A DNA stretch of 64,000 bases from Actinomycetes bacterium. GTDB taxonomy: Bacteria > Actinomycetota > Acidimicrobiia > IMCC26256 > PALSA-610. Every line of letters starts with the position of its first letter. Positions within the stretch are counted from its first letter, which is position 1. This document shows, one piece after another, positions 51,194 to 59,838 of the stretch. Both the position numbers and the translations under genes were made by a program. The notes beneath the pieces are model-generated. The model made no database searches. It was not told the DNA's origin and was given only the letters and a program-made list of their open reading frames with translations. The stretch spans positions 62,001-126,000 of the forward strand of contig JANYBW010000019.1 of assembly GCA_025360585.1 (NCBI GenBank), given 5' to 3'.

Positions 51194-53428
51194 TTAGATG
51201 CCGTTCCACGTTGGGCTGCGTCCGTTCGTTGGTGTGTACCAAACGATATCGGCATGGCCGTCTGCGTTGAAATCACCAACGGCCGCGATGTATGACGTCC
51301 CGTTGATGTTGATCGGTGGGCCGTTGACGAAGCCACTGCCCGTGGCTTCCCAGATGTAGTCCGACTTTGGTCCCGGTGCATACCACAGGATGTCGGTCTT
51401 GCCGTCGCCACTGAAGTCGCCGGACACTGCGGTGTATGTGCCATTGATTTTAATCGGCGACCCATTCACAAAACCCGAACCAGTCGCGGTCCAGAAATAA
51501 TCGTGTTTCGGGCCCGGCGCGTACCACAAGATGTCGGATTTGTGGTCGCCATTGAAGTCGCCAGTCACAGGCGTGTACGTGCCGTTTATATTGATGTGTG
51601 GCCCGTGACTAAACGCGGTGTCGCCGGTGCTGCTGGTGGCGCCGTTCCAAACGCTGTCGTGGCCGGGGCCTGGCGCGTACCAAATGATATCGGTGTGCAT
51701 GTCGCCGTTGAAGTCGCCAACGATCGGGGTATAGGTACCGTTGATTTGGCCGACGGGTTTCGCCGCGAACTGCGGGAGACCGGCCATATTGTTCGCCTGC
51801 CATAGCGAGTCGCGCCCTTTGCCCGGCGCGTACCAAAGGATGTCGACGTGGCCATCTGCATTGAAGTCGCCGACAACCGGCGTGTATATGCCGTTCACCT
51901 GTTGAGGGTGCGCATAGTTGACAAAGCCGACTGCGCTGCCGTACCAAAGAGTGTCGTGACCTTTTCCTGCCACGTACCAATAGATGTCGTCGTAGCCGTC
52001 ACCGTTGAAATCGCCGACGACCGCTTTGGCTCGGGTCGGTGCCGTATAGGCGGGACCGTTGCCGAAAGCGACGGTGTCGAGACGCCAGATGAACGCGTCG
52101 TTGAACCCGGAATTGAGCTCTACTGAACCGGGAAGTGTGCCGTTCGTTGATCCAACCGAGTACACGAGTCCCGTCTTGTCGGTGGCGACGGCGGTGGAAA
52201 GATCAATCCCTGCCGATCCAATTTGATGGGTCCATTGGCGAGACCCATGGCTATCGAACTTGGCAACGTACGCATCGCTGCCACCTGCGTTCGCTTCTTG
52301 CGAGCCGGGCAAAGTGCCGTTCGTATCCCCGCTCACATAGACATTGCCAGCACGGTCAACGGCGACGCCTGAGCCGTGTTCGTCGCTCGCGGATCCGAAC
52401 TGCTGGACCCACGCTCGCTGTCCGTTGGCGTTGTAACGCGCGACGTAGACGTCGAAGCCGCCAGCGTTCGCGGTAGGTGATCCCACGATCCTGCCGTCGG
52501 TTATGCCAGTGACATAACTGTTGCCCGCGGAGTCGGTCGCGAGCGCGGCGCCCGTGTCGTACATGTTCGAACCGAGTTGGTGCACCCACTGAATCGTTCC
52601 GGAGGAGTTGTAGCGCGCCACGAACGCGTCTCGATTGCCTACGTTTGCTTCGGCCGAGCCCGGAAGCTGACCGTCGGTACTTCCGCTGACGAAGGGATTA
52701 CCGGTGCCGTCGACCGACACGCCAGTCGCGTAGTCATCGTGCGTGGTCCCCAACAAATGAACCCAAATGCGATTGCCGGCCGTGTCGTACTTCGCCAAGA
52801 ACGAATCGGTGGTACCGCCAGCAAATGAGTCGAGTGATCCAGACAGTGCACCCCCAGCTGGCCCGGCGATGTAGGCGCTTCCGGACGAATCGAGCGCGAT
52901 TGCAAACGCAGCGTCGTAACCAGTCGATCCGAGTTGACGCAGCCACAACTGGTTGCCTGCGCTATCGAATTTCGCGAGGAACGCGTCGTAGCTGCCGGCG
53001 TTTGCCACGGGTGAACCTGGAAGCGTCGAGTTCGTTGAGCCACTCACAAAAATGTTGCCAGCACCGTCGGTCGCGACTCCCAACGCAACATCTTCGGCGC
53101 TTGTGCCGAACTGACGATTCCAGAGCTTCGCGCCGCCACGGTTGTACTTGGCGATGAATACGTCGCTGCCGCCAAGCCACGCGTCGGGTGACCCAGGCAG
53201 CCGACCTGCAGTGATTCCGACGACGACGATGTTGTTGGCTTGGTCGGTCGCCGTTGCGTTGGCGCCGGTGTTCGCTGCGGTCCCGAGTTGATGTACCCAG
53301 CGAGCGCGCGGCCCCGATGCTGAAGCCATTGCCGGATCAGAGTTCTCGACCGCGGTTACCGCCGTGCCCGCCAGCACGAGGCCTACCGCGATCGATATTT
53401 TCCACAAGCGATTCGATGCAAGTCTCAC
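51194..53428 (-). CDS. Secreted protein with SBBP-type propeller and FG-GAP repeats
   Basis: About 744 residues with an N-terminal signal (ISIAVGLVLAGTAVTAV). Residues 40-440 contain seven to eight repeats of the form WVHQLGSxxxDxxxxVAxDxxGNxYVSGxTxGxLPGS, an SBBP-type beta-propeller. Residues 450-744 contain FG-GAP-like repeats with calcium-type loops such as VVGDFNGDGYDDIYWYVAG and DFNADGHVDILWYAPG, five or six in all. Such proteins are usually surface or secreted binding modules. The start is a GTG at 53428 with AAAGG upstream. The paralogue B lipoprotein gene follows almost at once, so they form one unit. Confidence 0.85.
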   Translation of the reverse strand: MRLASNRLWKISIAVGLVLAGTAVTAVENSDPAMASASGPRARWVHQLGTAANTGANATATDQANNIVVVGITAGRLPGSPDAWLGGSDVFIAKYNRGGAKLWNRQFGTSAEDVALGVATDGAGNIFVSGSTNSTLPGSPVANAGSYDAFLAKFDSAGNQLWLRQLGSTGYDAAFAIALDSSGSAYIAGPAGGALSGSLDSFAGGTTDSFLAKYDTAGNRIWVHLLGTTHDDYATGVSVDGTGNPFVSGSTDGQLPGSAEANVGNRDAFVARYNSSGTIQWVHQLGSNMYDTGAALATDSAGNSYVTGITDGRIVGSPTANAGGFDVYVARYNANGQRAWVQQFGSASDEHGSGVAVDRAGNVYVSGDTNGTLPGSQEANAGGSDAYVAKFDSHGSRQWTHQIGSAGIDLSTAVATDKTGLVYSVGSTNGTLPGSVELNSGFNDAFIWRLDTVAFGNGPAYTAPTRAKAVVGDFNGDGYDDIYWYVAGKGHDTLWYGSAVGFVNYAHPQQVNGIYTPVVGDFNADGHVDILWYAPGKGRDSLWQANNMAGLPQFAAKPVGQINGTYTPIVGDFNGDMHTDIIWYAPGPGHDSVWNGATSSTGDTAFSHGPHININGTYTPVTGDFNGDHKSDILWYAPGPKHDYFWTATGSGFVNGSPIKINGTYTAVSGDFSGDGKTDILWYAPGPKSDYIWEATGSGFVNGPPININGTSYIAAVGDFNADGHADIVWYTPTNGRSPTWNGI

Positions 53429-53463
53429 GTGTGCTGCGCCTTTGCTGGTCGGATGTTCGAACG

Positions 53464-54003
53464 CTATTGGCCGAGCAAGATCTTCGGCGCAAGCGCGCCA
53501 CAGTTGGTCTTGACCCACGTTTTGTATTGCTGTCCCGCCGCCTTGTATTGCGGCTGCCCGATGAACGCGCTCAGCGCTTTGCTGGCGGTTGCGCGATCGG
53601 CTGTGCTGGCTGATGGGTCTGAGATCGCTCGGGTTTTCTCGGCTGCGGTATTGATTGTCGCGAGCGCGTCGTGGAGCTCGCTGGGTGCCGCTGCGAGCAC
53701 GGCCTTGTTTTCAGCCGTGACCTTGGCGATGAAGTCGGCGTGATTTGTGCGTATTTCTTTGGCGTAAGCTTGCAAACGATCAACGCCGAGCGCTAGCCGA
53801 TTGCAAAAGTCGTTGGCGCTACTCCCACTCGCGGGCGCTTTGGTCGACTCAGTGGCCGAACCCGGGTTGGAGTTCGGCCGTGCGGTCGAGCTCGACGAAT
53901 CCACACCGCTCGACGATCCCGGGAGTTTCGCTGCTGTTGAGGATCCGCAGCTAGCAAGCGAGAAAACGATAGCTGGGATGGCGAATCCTGCGGCTAGGCG
54001 CAT
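53464..54003 (-). CDS. Lipoprotein of unknown function
   Basis: A 179-residue protein with a lipoprotein signal (AIVFSLASCGSS), followed by a Ser/Thr/Ala-rich linker of about 45 residues. The globular part is helical (FCNRLALGVDRLQAYAKEIR, then AENKAVLAAAPSELHDALA) and ends KTNCGALAPKILLGQ, with two Cys that may bond. The ATG at 54003 was chosen over a longer frame that has no signal at its start. It lies upstream of the FG-GAP gene by 35 bases and is probably in the same unit. No family recognised. Confidence 0.75.
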   Translation of the reverse strand: MRLAAGFAIPAIVFSLASCGSSTAAKLPGSSSGVDSSSSTARPNSNPGSATESTKAPASGSSANDFCNRLALGVDRLQAYAKEIRTNHADFIAKVTAENKAVLAAAPSELHDALATINTAAEKTRAISDPSASTADRATASKALSAFIGQPQYKAAGQQYKTWVKTNCGALAPKILLGQ

Positions 54004-54225
54004 GATGAAACGACCCTTCGGTTGCAATGGCGGTATCGCCACGGACTGTTCGTATCGAGCATTGGCCGTCATTATTACATGGTGGCGAACGCAGGGTACC
54101 CGCAAGCAACCGACGATGGAGCCGCGGGACAAGGTTTGCCAAGGTTCGTTCGGTCGAACTGCTTCGCAGCGCGCCGCAGCTACGATTCCTTGAGCGACTG
54201 CATCTAGTCGCGTTACGTTGCGGGC

Positions 54226-56133
54226 ATGACCGACGATGTTCGTACCCCAAGAACTGCGGAGCCTGCTACCGCGGCCCACAATGCCGCGGTTCGCAGCGCT
54301 CGCAACTTTGGCGATGATGCCGATTTTTCCCGTGCTTCACGGGGCCTGCTTGCGCAGCTCTCCCCTGCGATCATCGCCGACGCCAACGGTACGGTCGTAT
54401 GGAATCAGGAACAGTTTGCGTTCCTCGACGAACAATGCCCTGCCGAAGCGAACCCGAGTTTGTGGCGCCAAGCGCAGCTCAACCGCAACCATGGTCTCTT
54501 CGAAGTCGTCGAAGGCATCTATCAAGTTCGCGGCTACGACCTTTCGAACATCAGCTTCGTTCGCACGGAAACTGGCTGGATTGTCATTGATCCGCTCACC
54601 TCAGCCACGACTGCGGCCGCGGCCCGCCAACTCGTCGATGATCATTTTGGGGCTCGACCAATTGTCGCAGTGATCTACACCCACAGTCACGTGGATCATT
54701 ACGGCGGTATCCGGGGCATTGTCACCGACGAAGAGGTCGCGAGTGGCGCGATTCGCCTGATCGCTCCGGTCGGATTTCTGGAAGCCGCGATATCCGAAAA
54801 CGTGATCGCCGGCCCCGCGATGACTCGCCGCGCCATGTACATGTACGGCCCTTTGCTGCCGGTCGGGCCACGCGGCCATATCGACGCTGGGCTCGGCAAG
54901 ACGGTTCCGGTCGGCAACGTTGGGCTGATCGCGCCGACCGAATCGATTGGCGAAACTGGAGAGACGCTCACCATCGACGGCGTGCGCATCGAATTCCAGA
55001 TGACTCCCGGCACGGAAGCCCCCGCGGAGATGAACTTCTACTTTCCCGGTTTCCGAGCCGTCTGCATGGCCGAGAATTGCGCGGCGACGCTGCACAACGT
55101 GTACACACCGCGCGGCGCAGAGATTCGCGATGCGTTGGGATGGAGTCGCTACATCAACGAAGCAATCGAGTTGTTTCTCGATCGCAGCGACGTCGCGTTC
55201 GCGAGCCATCACTGGCCTCGTTGGGGTCGCGAAGATATGCACGCTTTCCTGAGCGGCCAACGTGATATCTACCGTTGCTTGCACGACGAAACGATGCGTC
55301 TCGCGAATCACGGTCACACTCCATTGGAGATCGCCGAGCTCATTGAGGTTCCTGCCGCGATCGTCGACGAATGGTTCAACCGCGACTACTACGGAACGAT
55401 CAATCACAATGTCAAGGCTGTGTATCAACGCTATTTGGGTTGGTTCGACGCCAACCCTGCCCACTTGCATCCGTTGCCGCCAGTAGAAGCCGGTGCCAAG
55501 TTCGTGGAGTACATGGGCGGCGCCGATGCGGTACTGGAACGAGCCGAAGCCGACTACGCGCGCGGCGAATTTCGTTGGGTTGCACAAGTGGTGAACCACG
55601 TGGTGTTCGCGGATTCGAGCAACGCACGCGCACGGTTGTTGCAAGCAAACGCGCTCGAACAACTCGGTTATCAAGCCGAGTCAGGACCTTGGCGTGCGTT
55701 CTATTTGATGGGTGCACACGAACTGCGCAACGGCACGCCATCGATTCCCGGATTGCGCAGTACCGCGAGTCTCGATGTGATGCGAGCCATGACCCCTGCG
55801 ATGGTGCTCGACAATTGCGGAGTGAAGCTCAACACGCCGCGTGCACTCGGCCATGAGTTCGTATTTGCGTTCGACTTCACGGACCACGCCGTGCAATGCG
55901 ATGTCGTGTTACACAACGGCGTGCTCCACGTCAATTACCGCCGTGGAGCCGACGCGACTGCGACCATCACGACTGATGTCGTCACTTTCGCCTCGCTCGC
56001 CAGCCACAGCACAACTGTCGGGGATCACCTCGCCAATGGCACACTCGCAATCGACGGCGACCGAATCGCTTTCGAAACCTTCATTGGATTGCTGGATCAG
56101 TTCGACCTGTTCTTCGCCATCATCGAGCCATAG
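54226..56133 (+). CDS. Alkyl sulfatase (SdsA1/BDS1-like metallo-beta-lactamase fold)
   Basis: A 635-residue hydrolase of linear alkyl sulfates. The metallo-beta-lactamase zinc motif THSHVDHYGG is near residue 150. Further family residues lie in MAENCAATLHNVYTPRGAEIRD and FASHHWPRWGRE. After a dimerisation segment the C-terminal 130 residues are the sterol-carrier-like domain that guides the substrate chain (FAFDFTDHAVQCDV onward). Length matches SdsA1. Many family members are exported, but no clear signal is seen here. It would release alcohols that feed the nearby alcohol dehydrogenase and acyl-CoA enzymes (inference). Confidence 0.94.
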   Translation: MTDDVRTPRTAEPATAAHNAAVRSARNFGDDADFSRASRGLLAQLSPAIIADANGTVVWNQEQFAFLDEQCPAEANPSLWRQAQLNRNHGLFEVVEGIYQVRGYDLSNISFVRTETGWIVIDPLTSATTAAAARQLVDDHFGARPIVAVIYTHSHVDHYGGIRGIVTDEEVASGAIRLIAPVGFLEAAISENVIAGPAMTRRAMYMYGPLLPVGPRGHIDAGLGKTVPVGNVGLIAPTESIGETGETLTIDGVRIEFQMTPGTEAPAEMNFYFPGFRAVCMAENCAATLHNVYTPRGAEIRDALGWSRYINEAIELFLDRSDVAFASHHWPRWGREDMHAFLSGQRDIYRCLHDETMRLANHGHTPLEIAELIEVPAAIVDEWFNRDYYGTINHNVKAVYQRYLGWFDANPAHLHPLPPVEAGAKFVEYMGGADAVLERAEADYARGEFRWVAQVVNHVVFADSSNARARLLQANALEQLGYQAESGPWRAFYLMGAHELRNGTPSIPGLRSTASLDVMRAMTPAMVLDNCGVKLNTPRALGHEFVFAFDFTDHAVQCDVVLHNGVLHVNYRRGADATATITTDVVTFASLASHSTTVGDHLANGTLAIDGDRIAFETFIGLLDQFDLFFAIIEP

Positions 56134-56182
56134 CTCCCGGCAAGTATCGTGAGCGTTCCAATCGCGAGCGACACCGTACTGG

Positions 56183-56800
56183 TTACAGCAGTTTCAGGAT
56201 CTCGGATTCTGGCAACACGCCTGACCAACGCCCGAGTTCTTTGCCATCGGCCGAAAACAAGATTGCCGCGGGTTGCGATGGGATGCCAAGCTTCTGCCAC
56301 GACGTAAAGCCGTCGTCCCACAGGAACGGAAACGAGATCGAGTAGCGCTTCAAGAAACGGTTTGCTTCGCCGAATGAATCTTGCGTTCCGAGGCCGAGGA
56401 TTGTGAAATCGTTGCGGTGATGTTGAGCAAACTGCTCAACGCCGGGAGCTTCCCGGTTACACACCGGTCAGTGGGGAGCCCAAAACCAAACAAGCAGCGG
56501 CTTCTTTGCGGGCAAAAAATCACGGAGCTGAACGCGCTTCCCCGTAGCAACATCGAGTACCGCGACCGCAGGCAAGGGCGAAGCTAACGACGGTTTGGTT
56601 TGTGGCGATGTGGGACCGACCGATGGCACCGAGGTGGTGGTCGTCAACGCCGACGCTGCTTCGGTCGTCGGCACCACATCTGTAGCTCTAGCCGCGCCGT
56701 CCGTAGCGACGTTCGTCGTGCTGCTGCCACACGCTGCCGCACCGACACCGAAACTCAACGCACCGATCGCACCTGCAAACCGTTTCGTGATCTGTTTCAT
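56183..56800 (-). CDS. Thioredoxin-like (TlpA/DsbE-type) lipoprotein with in-frame TGA: candidate selenoprotein
   Basis: A lipoprotein signal (FGVGAAACGSS) and a Ser/Thr-rich linker precede a thioredoxin-like domain. The frame is continuous from 56800 to 56185 except for one TGA (56468-56470, codon 111). Around it the protein reads KKPLLVWFWAPH, TGA, PVCNREAPGVEQF, which lines up with the WCPxC active site of TlpA/DsbE proteins, so TGA occupies the first Cys and Cys114 the second. Downstream the fold is intact (GIPSQPAAILFSADGKELG, with cis-Pro). The start overlaps the ccdA-like gene by four bases. Reading TGA as Sec gives a 205-residue UxxC protein. A Cys-to-stop mutation or a sequencing error is the alternative. 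Confidence 0.8.
56442..56470 (-). promoter_or_regulatory. SECIS-like hairpin after the in-frame TGA
   Basis: The TGA lies at 56468-56470. After 11 bases a perfect six-base-pair stem (56451-56456 with 56442-56447) encloses the loop AGC. Seventeen bases separate TGA from the loop, and the second loop base is G. These values fall within the published model for bacterial selenocysteine insertion elements. Confidence 0.55.
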
Positions 56801-57666
56801 ACCTCGCCCTTCGATCGCCGCGTTCGGCGCTGGACATACCGTACCGTCATGATGGCGATAGCACCAGTCACCAACATCGCGAACATCAGCCAACGGGGAA
56901 GCGCGGAAACGCGCGCATTCGCCCAATCCCGAATCGATTGGGCCCGATCCACCACCGGGTCAGCTCGAAAATCGCCATTGATTTCCCAGTAGCCGTACCA
57001 GGCGACGTAAGCACCCGCAACCAGCAGTAGCCCTCCCGAGATTCGATTGATCAGCGGCAGCAAGCTTCGGAGCTTCGCCACGACAACGCCGCGAGCCAAC
57101 CCAGTCGCCACGGTGATTGCGGCAATCACCGACCCCATCCCCAAAGAATACGCAAGGTAAGCAAGGCTGCCCGAGATCACCCCACCATGGCGAAACGTCG
57201 GAGTCATCGCAACCAGAAATGGTCCCAGCGTGCACGAAAGCGAAGCCGTTGCGTACGACACCCCAAAGAGATACATCGACTTCACGCCACGATCACGGCC
57301 GCCCTTTTGTACTTTTGGCAGTTTCGTCGCGAGATCGTGGCCCGTCAACAAATAGATACCCAACGCCGCGAGCACGAACCCAATGACCACCGTGATTTTC
57401 GAGAGCTGATCCTCAAGCCCTCTGAAAATCAGCGAGACGACAACCCCAACGATGCCAAAGACCGTAACGAACCCCGCAGTCATCACCACGCTCACCCACA
57501 GCGAGCGAGAGAGATCATCCAAGCGAGAACGCGCCCCTTCACGACCATCGTCGTCGGAGGCCACAAAGAAGCCAATGTAGGCAGGCAGCAATGCAAAACC
57601 ACAAGGGTTCACGGTCGCGACCATGCCGGCAGTGAACGCCAACGCGAACGGAATATCCAAAGTCAC
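56797..57666 (-). CDS. CcdA/DsbD-type thiol electron transporter
   Basis: About 289 residues with seven to eight membrane helices. The two redox Cys are in VNPCGFALLPAY (first helix) and SLSCTLGPF (middle helix), the marks of CcdA. These proteins carry electrons from cytosolic thioredoxin to outer thiol proteins. It overlaps the thioredoxin-like lipoprotein gene by four bases (ATGA), so that protein is its likely partner. The C-terminal end carries an extra helix and basic tail. The GTG at 57666 was chosen over a slightly longer frame from 57687; either is possible. Confidence 0.9.
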   Translation of the reverse strand: MTLDIPFALAFTAGMVATVNPCGFALLPAYIGFFVASDDDGREGARSRLDDLSRSLWVSVVMTAGFVTVFGIVGVVVSLIFRGLEDQLSKITVVIGFVLAALGIYLLTGHDLATKLPKVQKGGRDRGVKSMYLFGVSYATASLSCTLGPFLVAMTPTFRHGGVISGSLAYLAYSLGMGSVIAAITVATGLARGVVVAKLRSLLPLINRISGGLLLVAGAYVAWYGYWEINGDFRADPVVDRAQSIRDWANARVSALPRWLMFAMLVTGAIAIMTVRYVQRRTRRSKGEV

Positions 57667-57744
57667 GGACCTACCGTATGCCGCCAAGCCTCATCGGATG
57701 CCGAGTCCTCACCCGCGCCAACCCCATCTCGTATCGTTCGCCCC

Positions 57745-59097
57745 ATGGAAACCACAGCCGAACTCACCGCCGCAGCCCAGCGCCACCTCTGGACCCACAT
57801 GTCGCCCCAGCAACGCGAATCGATGACCATCATCGAACGCGGCGACGGCTGTTACATCTGGGACACCGACGGCAACCGCTACCTCGATGGTCTCGCAGGA
57901 TTGTTCACCGTGAACGCAGGTCACGGTCGGGCCGAACTCGCAGCAGCCGCCGGTGCGCAAGCGACCGATCTCGGCTACTTTCCGATTTGGGGCAACGCGC
58001 ATCCAACCGCGATCCGCCTCGCACAACGTTTGGCCGAACTCGCACCCGGCGATTTGAATCGCGTGTTTTTCACCAGCGGCGGCAGCGAAGCGGTAGATAC
58101 GGCTTGGAAACTGGTCCGCAATTACTACAAGGCAACCGGCGAGCCAATGCGAACCAAAATTGTGTCGCGACACTACGCGTATCACGGCACCACATTTGGC
58201 GCGCTTTCGATCACCGGCATCCCCGCGATTCGAAACCAGTTCGAGCCGCTCGTTCCTGGAGCCGTACACGCCCAACCGAGTTACCCGTATCGGTGTTCGT
58301 TGTGCACGGGGACCTGTTCGCTCAGCTGCGCCGACGACATCGAACGCGTCATCGAAATGGAGGGCCCCGAAACGATCGCGGCCGTCATTTTGGAACCAGT
58401 CCAAAATACCGGTGGCTCGCTTGTGCCACCCGACGGCTACTGGGCTCGCGTACGCGAAATCTGCGATCGTCACGGGATCTTGTTGATATCCGATGAAGTC
58501 ATTTGCGCGTTCGGAAGGCTCGGCACGTGGTTCGGGGCACAACGATACGGCTATCAGCCCGACCTCATCACATTCGCGAAAGGTGTCACGAGCGGCTATG
58601 CGCCGCTCGGCGGTGTGCTGATCTCTGATCGTGTCGCGGAGCCATTCGTCATGGGCGACGCCACCTTTTTCCACGGTCTGACGTTTGGCGGCCATCCCGT
58701 GAGTTGTGCAGTTGCGCTCGCAAATATTGATCTCATGGAACGCGAAAAAATTCCGCAACATGTCGCGGCGCACGAACAAGAATTTCGCGATGCACTCGAA
58801 ACCCTCACCGATATTCCAATCGTCGGCGAAGTACGTGGCGCAGGATTCTTTTATTCCATCGAACTGGTACGCAATCGGGCCACCAAAGAATCGCTAAGCG
58901 AAACGGAATGCACAGAAATACTCAAAGGCTTCCTCGCTCCGAGACTCTTAGAACTTGGGCTCATCTGTCGCGCCGATGATCGAGCCGAACCGGTCGTGGT
59001 GCTCGCACCACCACTCATTGCCAGCACCGAACAGTTCGAAGAAATTCGCAACGCGCTGCGCCTCGCCCTCACCGAAGCCGCGGCCCGTATCGGTTAG
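57745..59097 (+). CDS. Class III (omega) aminotransferase
   Basis: A 450-residue PLP enzyme. FTSGGSEAVDTAWKLVRNYY is the phosphate-binding region, ILISDEVICAFGRLGTWFG holds the Asp contacting the pyridine ring, and the PLP Lys is in ITFAKGVTSGYAPLGG. It has a cysteine group, CSLCTGTCSLSC, near residue 190, seen in a subset of this family and perhaps metal-binding. Likely substrates are omega-amino acids or polyamines. The ATG at 57745 was chosen; the longer frame upstream is antisense to ccdA. It is convergent with, and overlaps by four bases, the arsC gene. Confidence 0.94.
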   Translation: METTAELTAAAQRHLWTHMSPQQRESMTIIERGDGCYIWDTDGNRYLDGLAGLFTVNAGHGRAELAAAAGAQATDLGYFPIWGNAHPTAIRLAQRLAELAPGDLNRVFFTSGGSEAVDTAWKLVRNYYKATGEPMRTKIVSRHYAYHGTTFGALSITGIPAIRNQFEPLVPGAVHAQPSYPYRCSLCTGTCSLSCADDIERVIEMEGPETIAAVILEPVQNTGGSLVPPDGYWARVREICDRHGILLISDEVICAFGRLGTWFGAQRYGYQPDLITFAKGVTSGYAPLGGVLISDRVAEPFVMGDATFFHGLTFGGHPVSCAVALANIDLMEREKIPQHVAAHEQEFRDALETLTDIPIVGEVRGAGFFYSIELVRNRATKESLSETECTEILKGFLAPRLLELGLICRADDRAEPVVVLAPPLIASTEQFEEIRNALRLALTEAAARIG

Positions 59098-59444
59098 AGA
59101 ATCGCGTTGACCTTGTCTTTAGGACGCGCCAAGATCACGGTCGTTCCTTTGACAACGATCGGGCGTTGCATGAGTTCGGGATGTTCAAGGAGCAACTTCA
59201 CAACCGCACTCTTGGTTGTGTAGTCGGCCTTATGTAACGCGAGTTCCTTGAACCGGTTGTCGTCGCGCACCAACTCGCCCGGCGCAACATCAATCGCGGC
59301 AACGATCGATTCAAGCTGTGATTTGGTGAGCGGCTGCTTCAGATACGGCACTACCTCCACTTCGAAGCCCCGCTCGGCCAAAATCTCGAGCACGCCCCGA
59401 GACGTACCGCAATTGGGATTGTGAAACACAGTGATATCAGCCAT
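59094..59444 (-). CDS. ArsC-type arsenate reductase/Spx-like protein
   Basis: A 116-residue thioredoxin-fold protein of the ArsC family. The catalytic Cys is in FHNPNCGTSRGVLEIL near residue 12, and the end of the fold shows HPELMQRPIVVKGTTVILARP, with the conserved Arg residue in QRPIV. It would reduce arsenate with glutaredoxin/glutathione or mycothiol, although some members have other roles. The ATG at 59444 is without a strong ribosome site; longer in-frame starts exist upstream but add no similarity. Confidence 0.88.
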   Translation of the reverse strand: MADITVFHNPNCGTSRGVLEILAERGFEVEVVPYLKQPLTKSQLESIVAAIDVAPGELVRDDNRFKELALHKADYTTKSAVVKLLLEHPELMQRPIVVKGTTVILARPKDKVNAIL

Positions 59445-59565
59445 GACAACGATGGTAACCAAACCCTGACCGCGATGGATATTTCGGCTCCCTTCGAATC
59501 GGCGCATGCTGTGATCACAACATCGAGAACAGCAACAACCGAATTCGATCCAGGGAGGTGCACAA

Positions 59566-59598
59566 TGAACCGTCGTAAAGGAAGCGCCTGGCGCTAAA
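59566..59598 (+). CDS. Ten-codon ORF with strong ribosome site (leader peptide candidate)
   Basis: GGGAGG lies about six bases upstream of an ATG, followed by ten codons (MNRRKGSAWR) and TAA. A strong intrinsic terminator begins about 40 bases after the stop. Two Arg codons in a row and a Trp-Arg end recall attenuator leaders. The unit, ribosome site plus tiny ORF plus terminator, stands alone between arsC and gnd. No similarity was recognised. Confidence 0.45.
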
Positions 59599-59637
59599 GC
59601 TCCACCCCCAACACAAAGATCCACCCCACCACCATGA

Positions 59638-59671
59638 GAAGGGCCTCGCATCTGCGGGGCCCTTCTTGTTG
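59638..59671 (+). terminator. Intrinsic terminator
   Basis: AAGGGCCTCGCA pairs with TGCGGGGCCCTT (12 pairs, one G-T) around a very short loop, then CTTGTTG. It ends the small unit at 59566 or attenuates transcription into gnd. Confidence 0.75.
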
Positions 59672-59685
59672 AATTACCTCGCTGT

Positions 59686-59791
59686 TTGCTCCGCGGCGGC
59701 GCCCTACGGGACGCTCACTCCGGTCGAATTGGTCGATCGACTCGCCTTGCTCCGCGGCGGCGCCCATGCGGGACGCTCCCTCCGGCTGAAT
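59686..59791 (+). repeat. Imperfect direct repeat upstream of gnd
   Basis: A unit of about 44 bases starting TTGCTCCGCGGCGGCGCCC occurs at about 59686-59729 and 59747-59791, with a few substitutions. It occupies the leader of gnd. Function unknown. Confidence 0.8.
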
Positions 59792-59838
59792 TTTCCGTGT
59801 GCCGCGTTTGGGGCGGAGAGATCGGCGAGACTAGCGCA

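Noticed and set aside
51194-53428. Dense DNA-level repeats that could suggest a CRISPR or satellite array
   Set aside because: The repeats are long, diverged and in frame; they encode propeller and FG-GAP protein repeats.
54004-54225. A small gene or RNA in the spacer before the alkyl sulfatase
   Set aside because: Short frames there lack ribosome sites and similarity; I see nothing clear in it apart from the divergent starts.
56183-56464. A separate small gene starting with GTG at 56464
   Set aside because: It lacks a ribosome site, begins inside the thioredoxin active site and is in frame with the upstream part; one TGA-interrupted gene explains both pieces.
57187-57744. A 186-residue extension of the aminotransferase
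   Set aside because: It is antisense to the ccdA-like gene; the aminotransferase family begins near the ATG at 57745.
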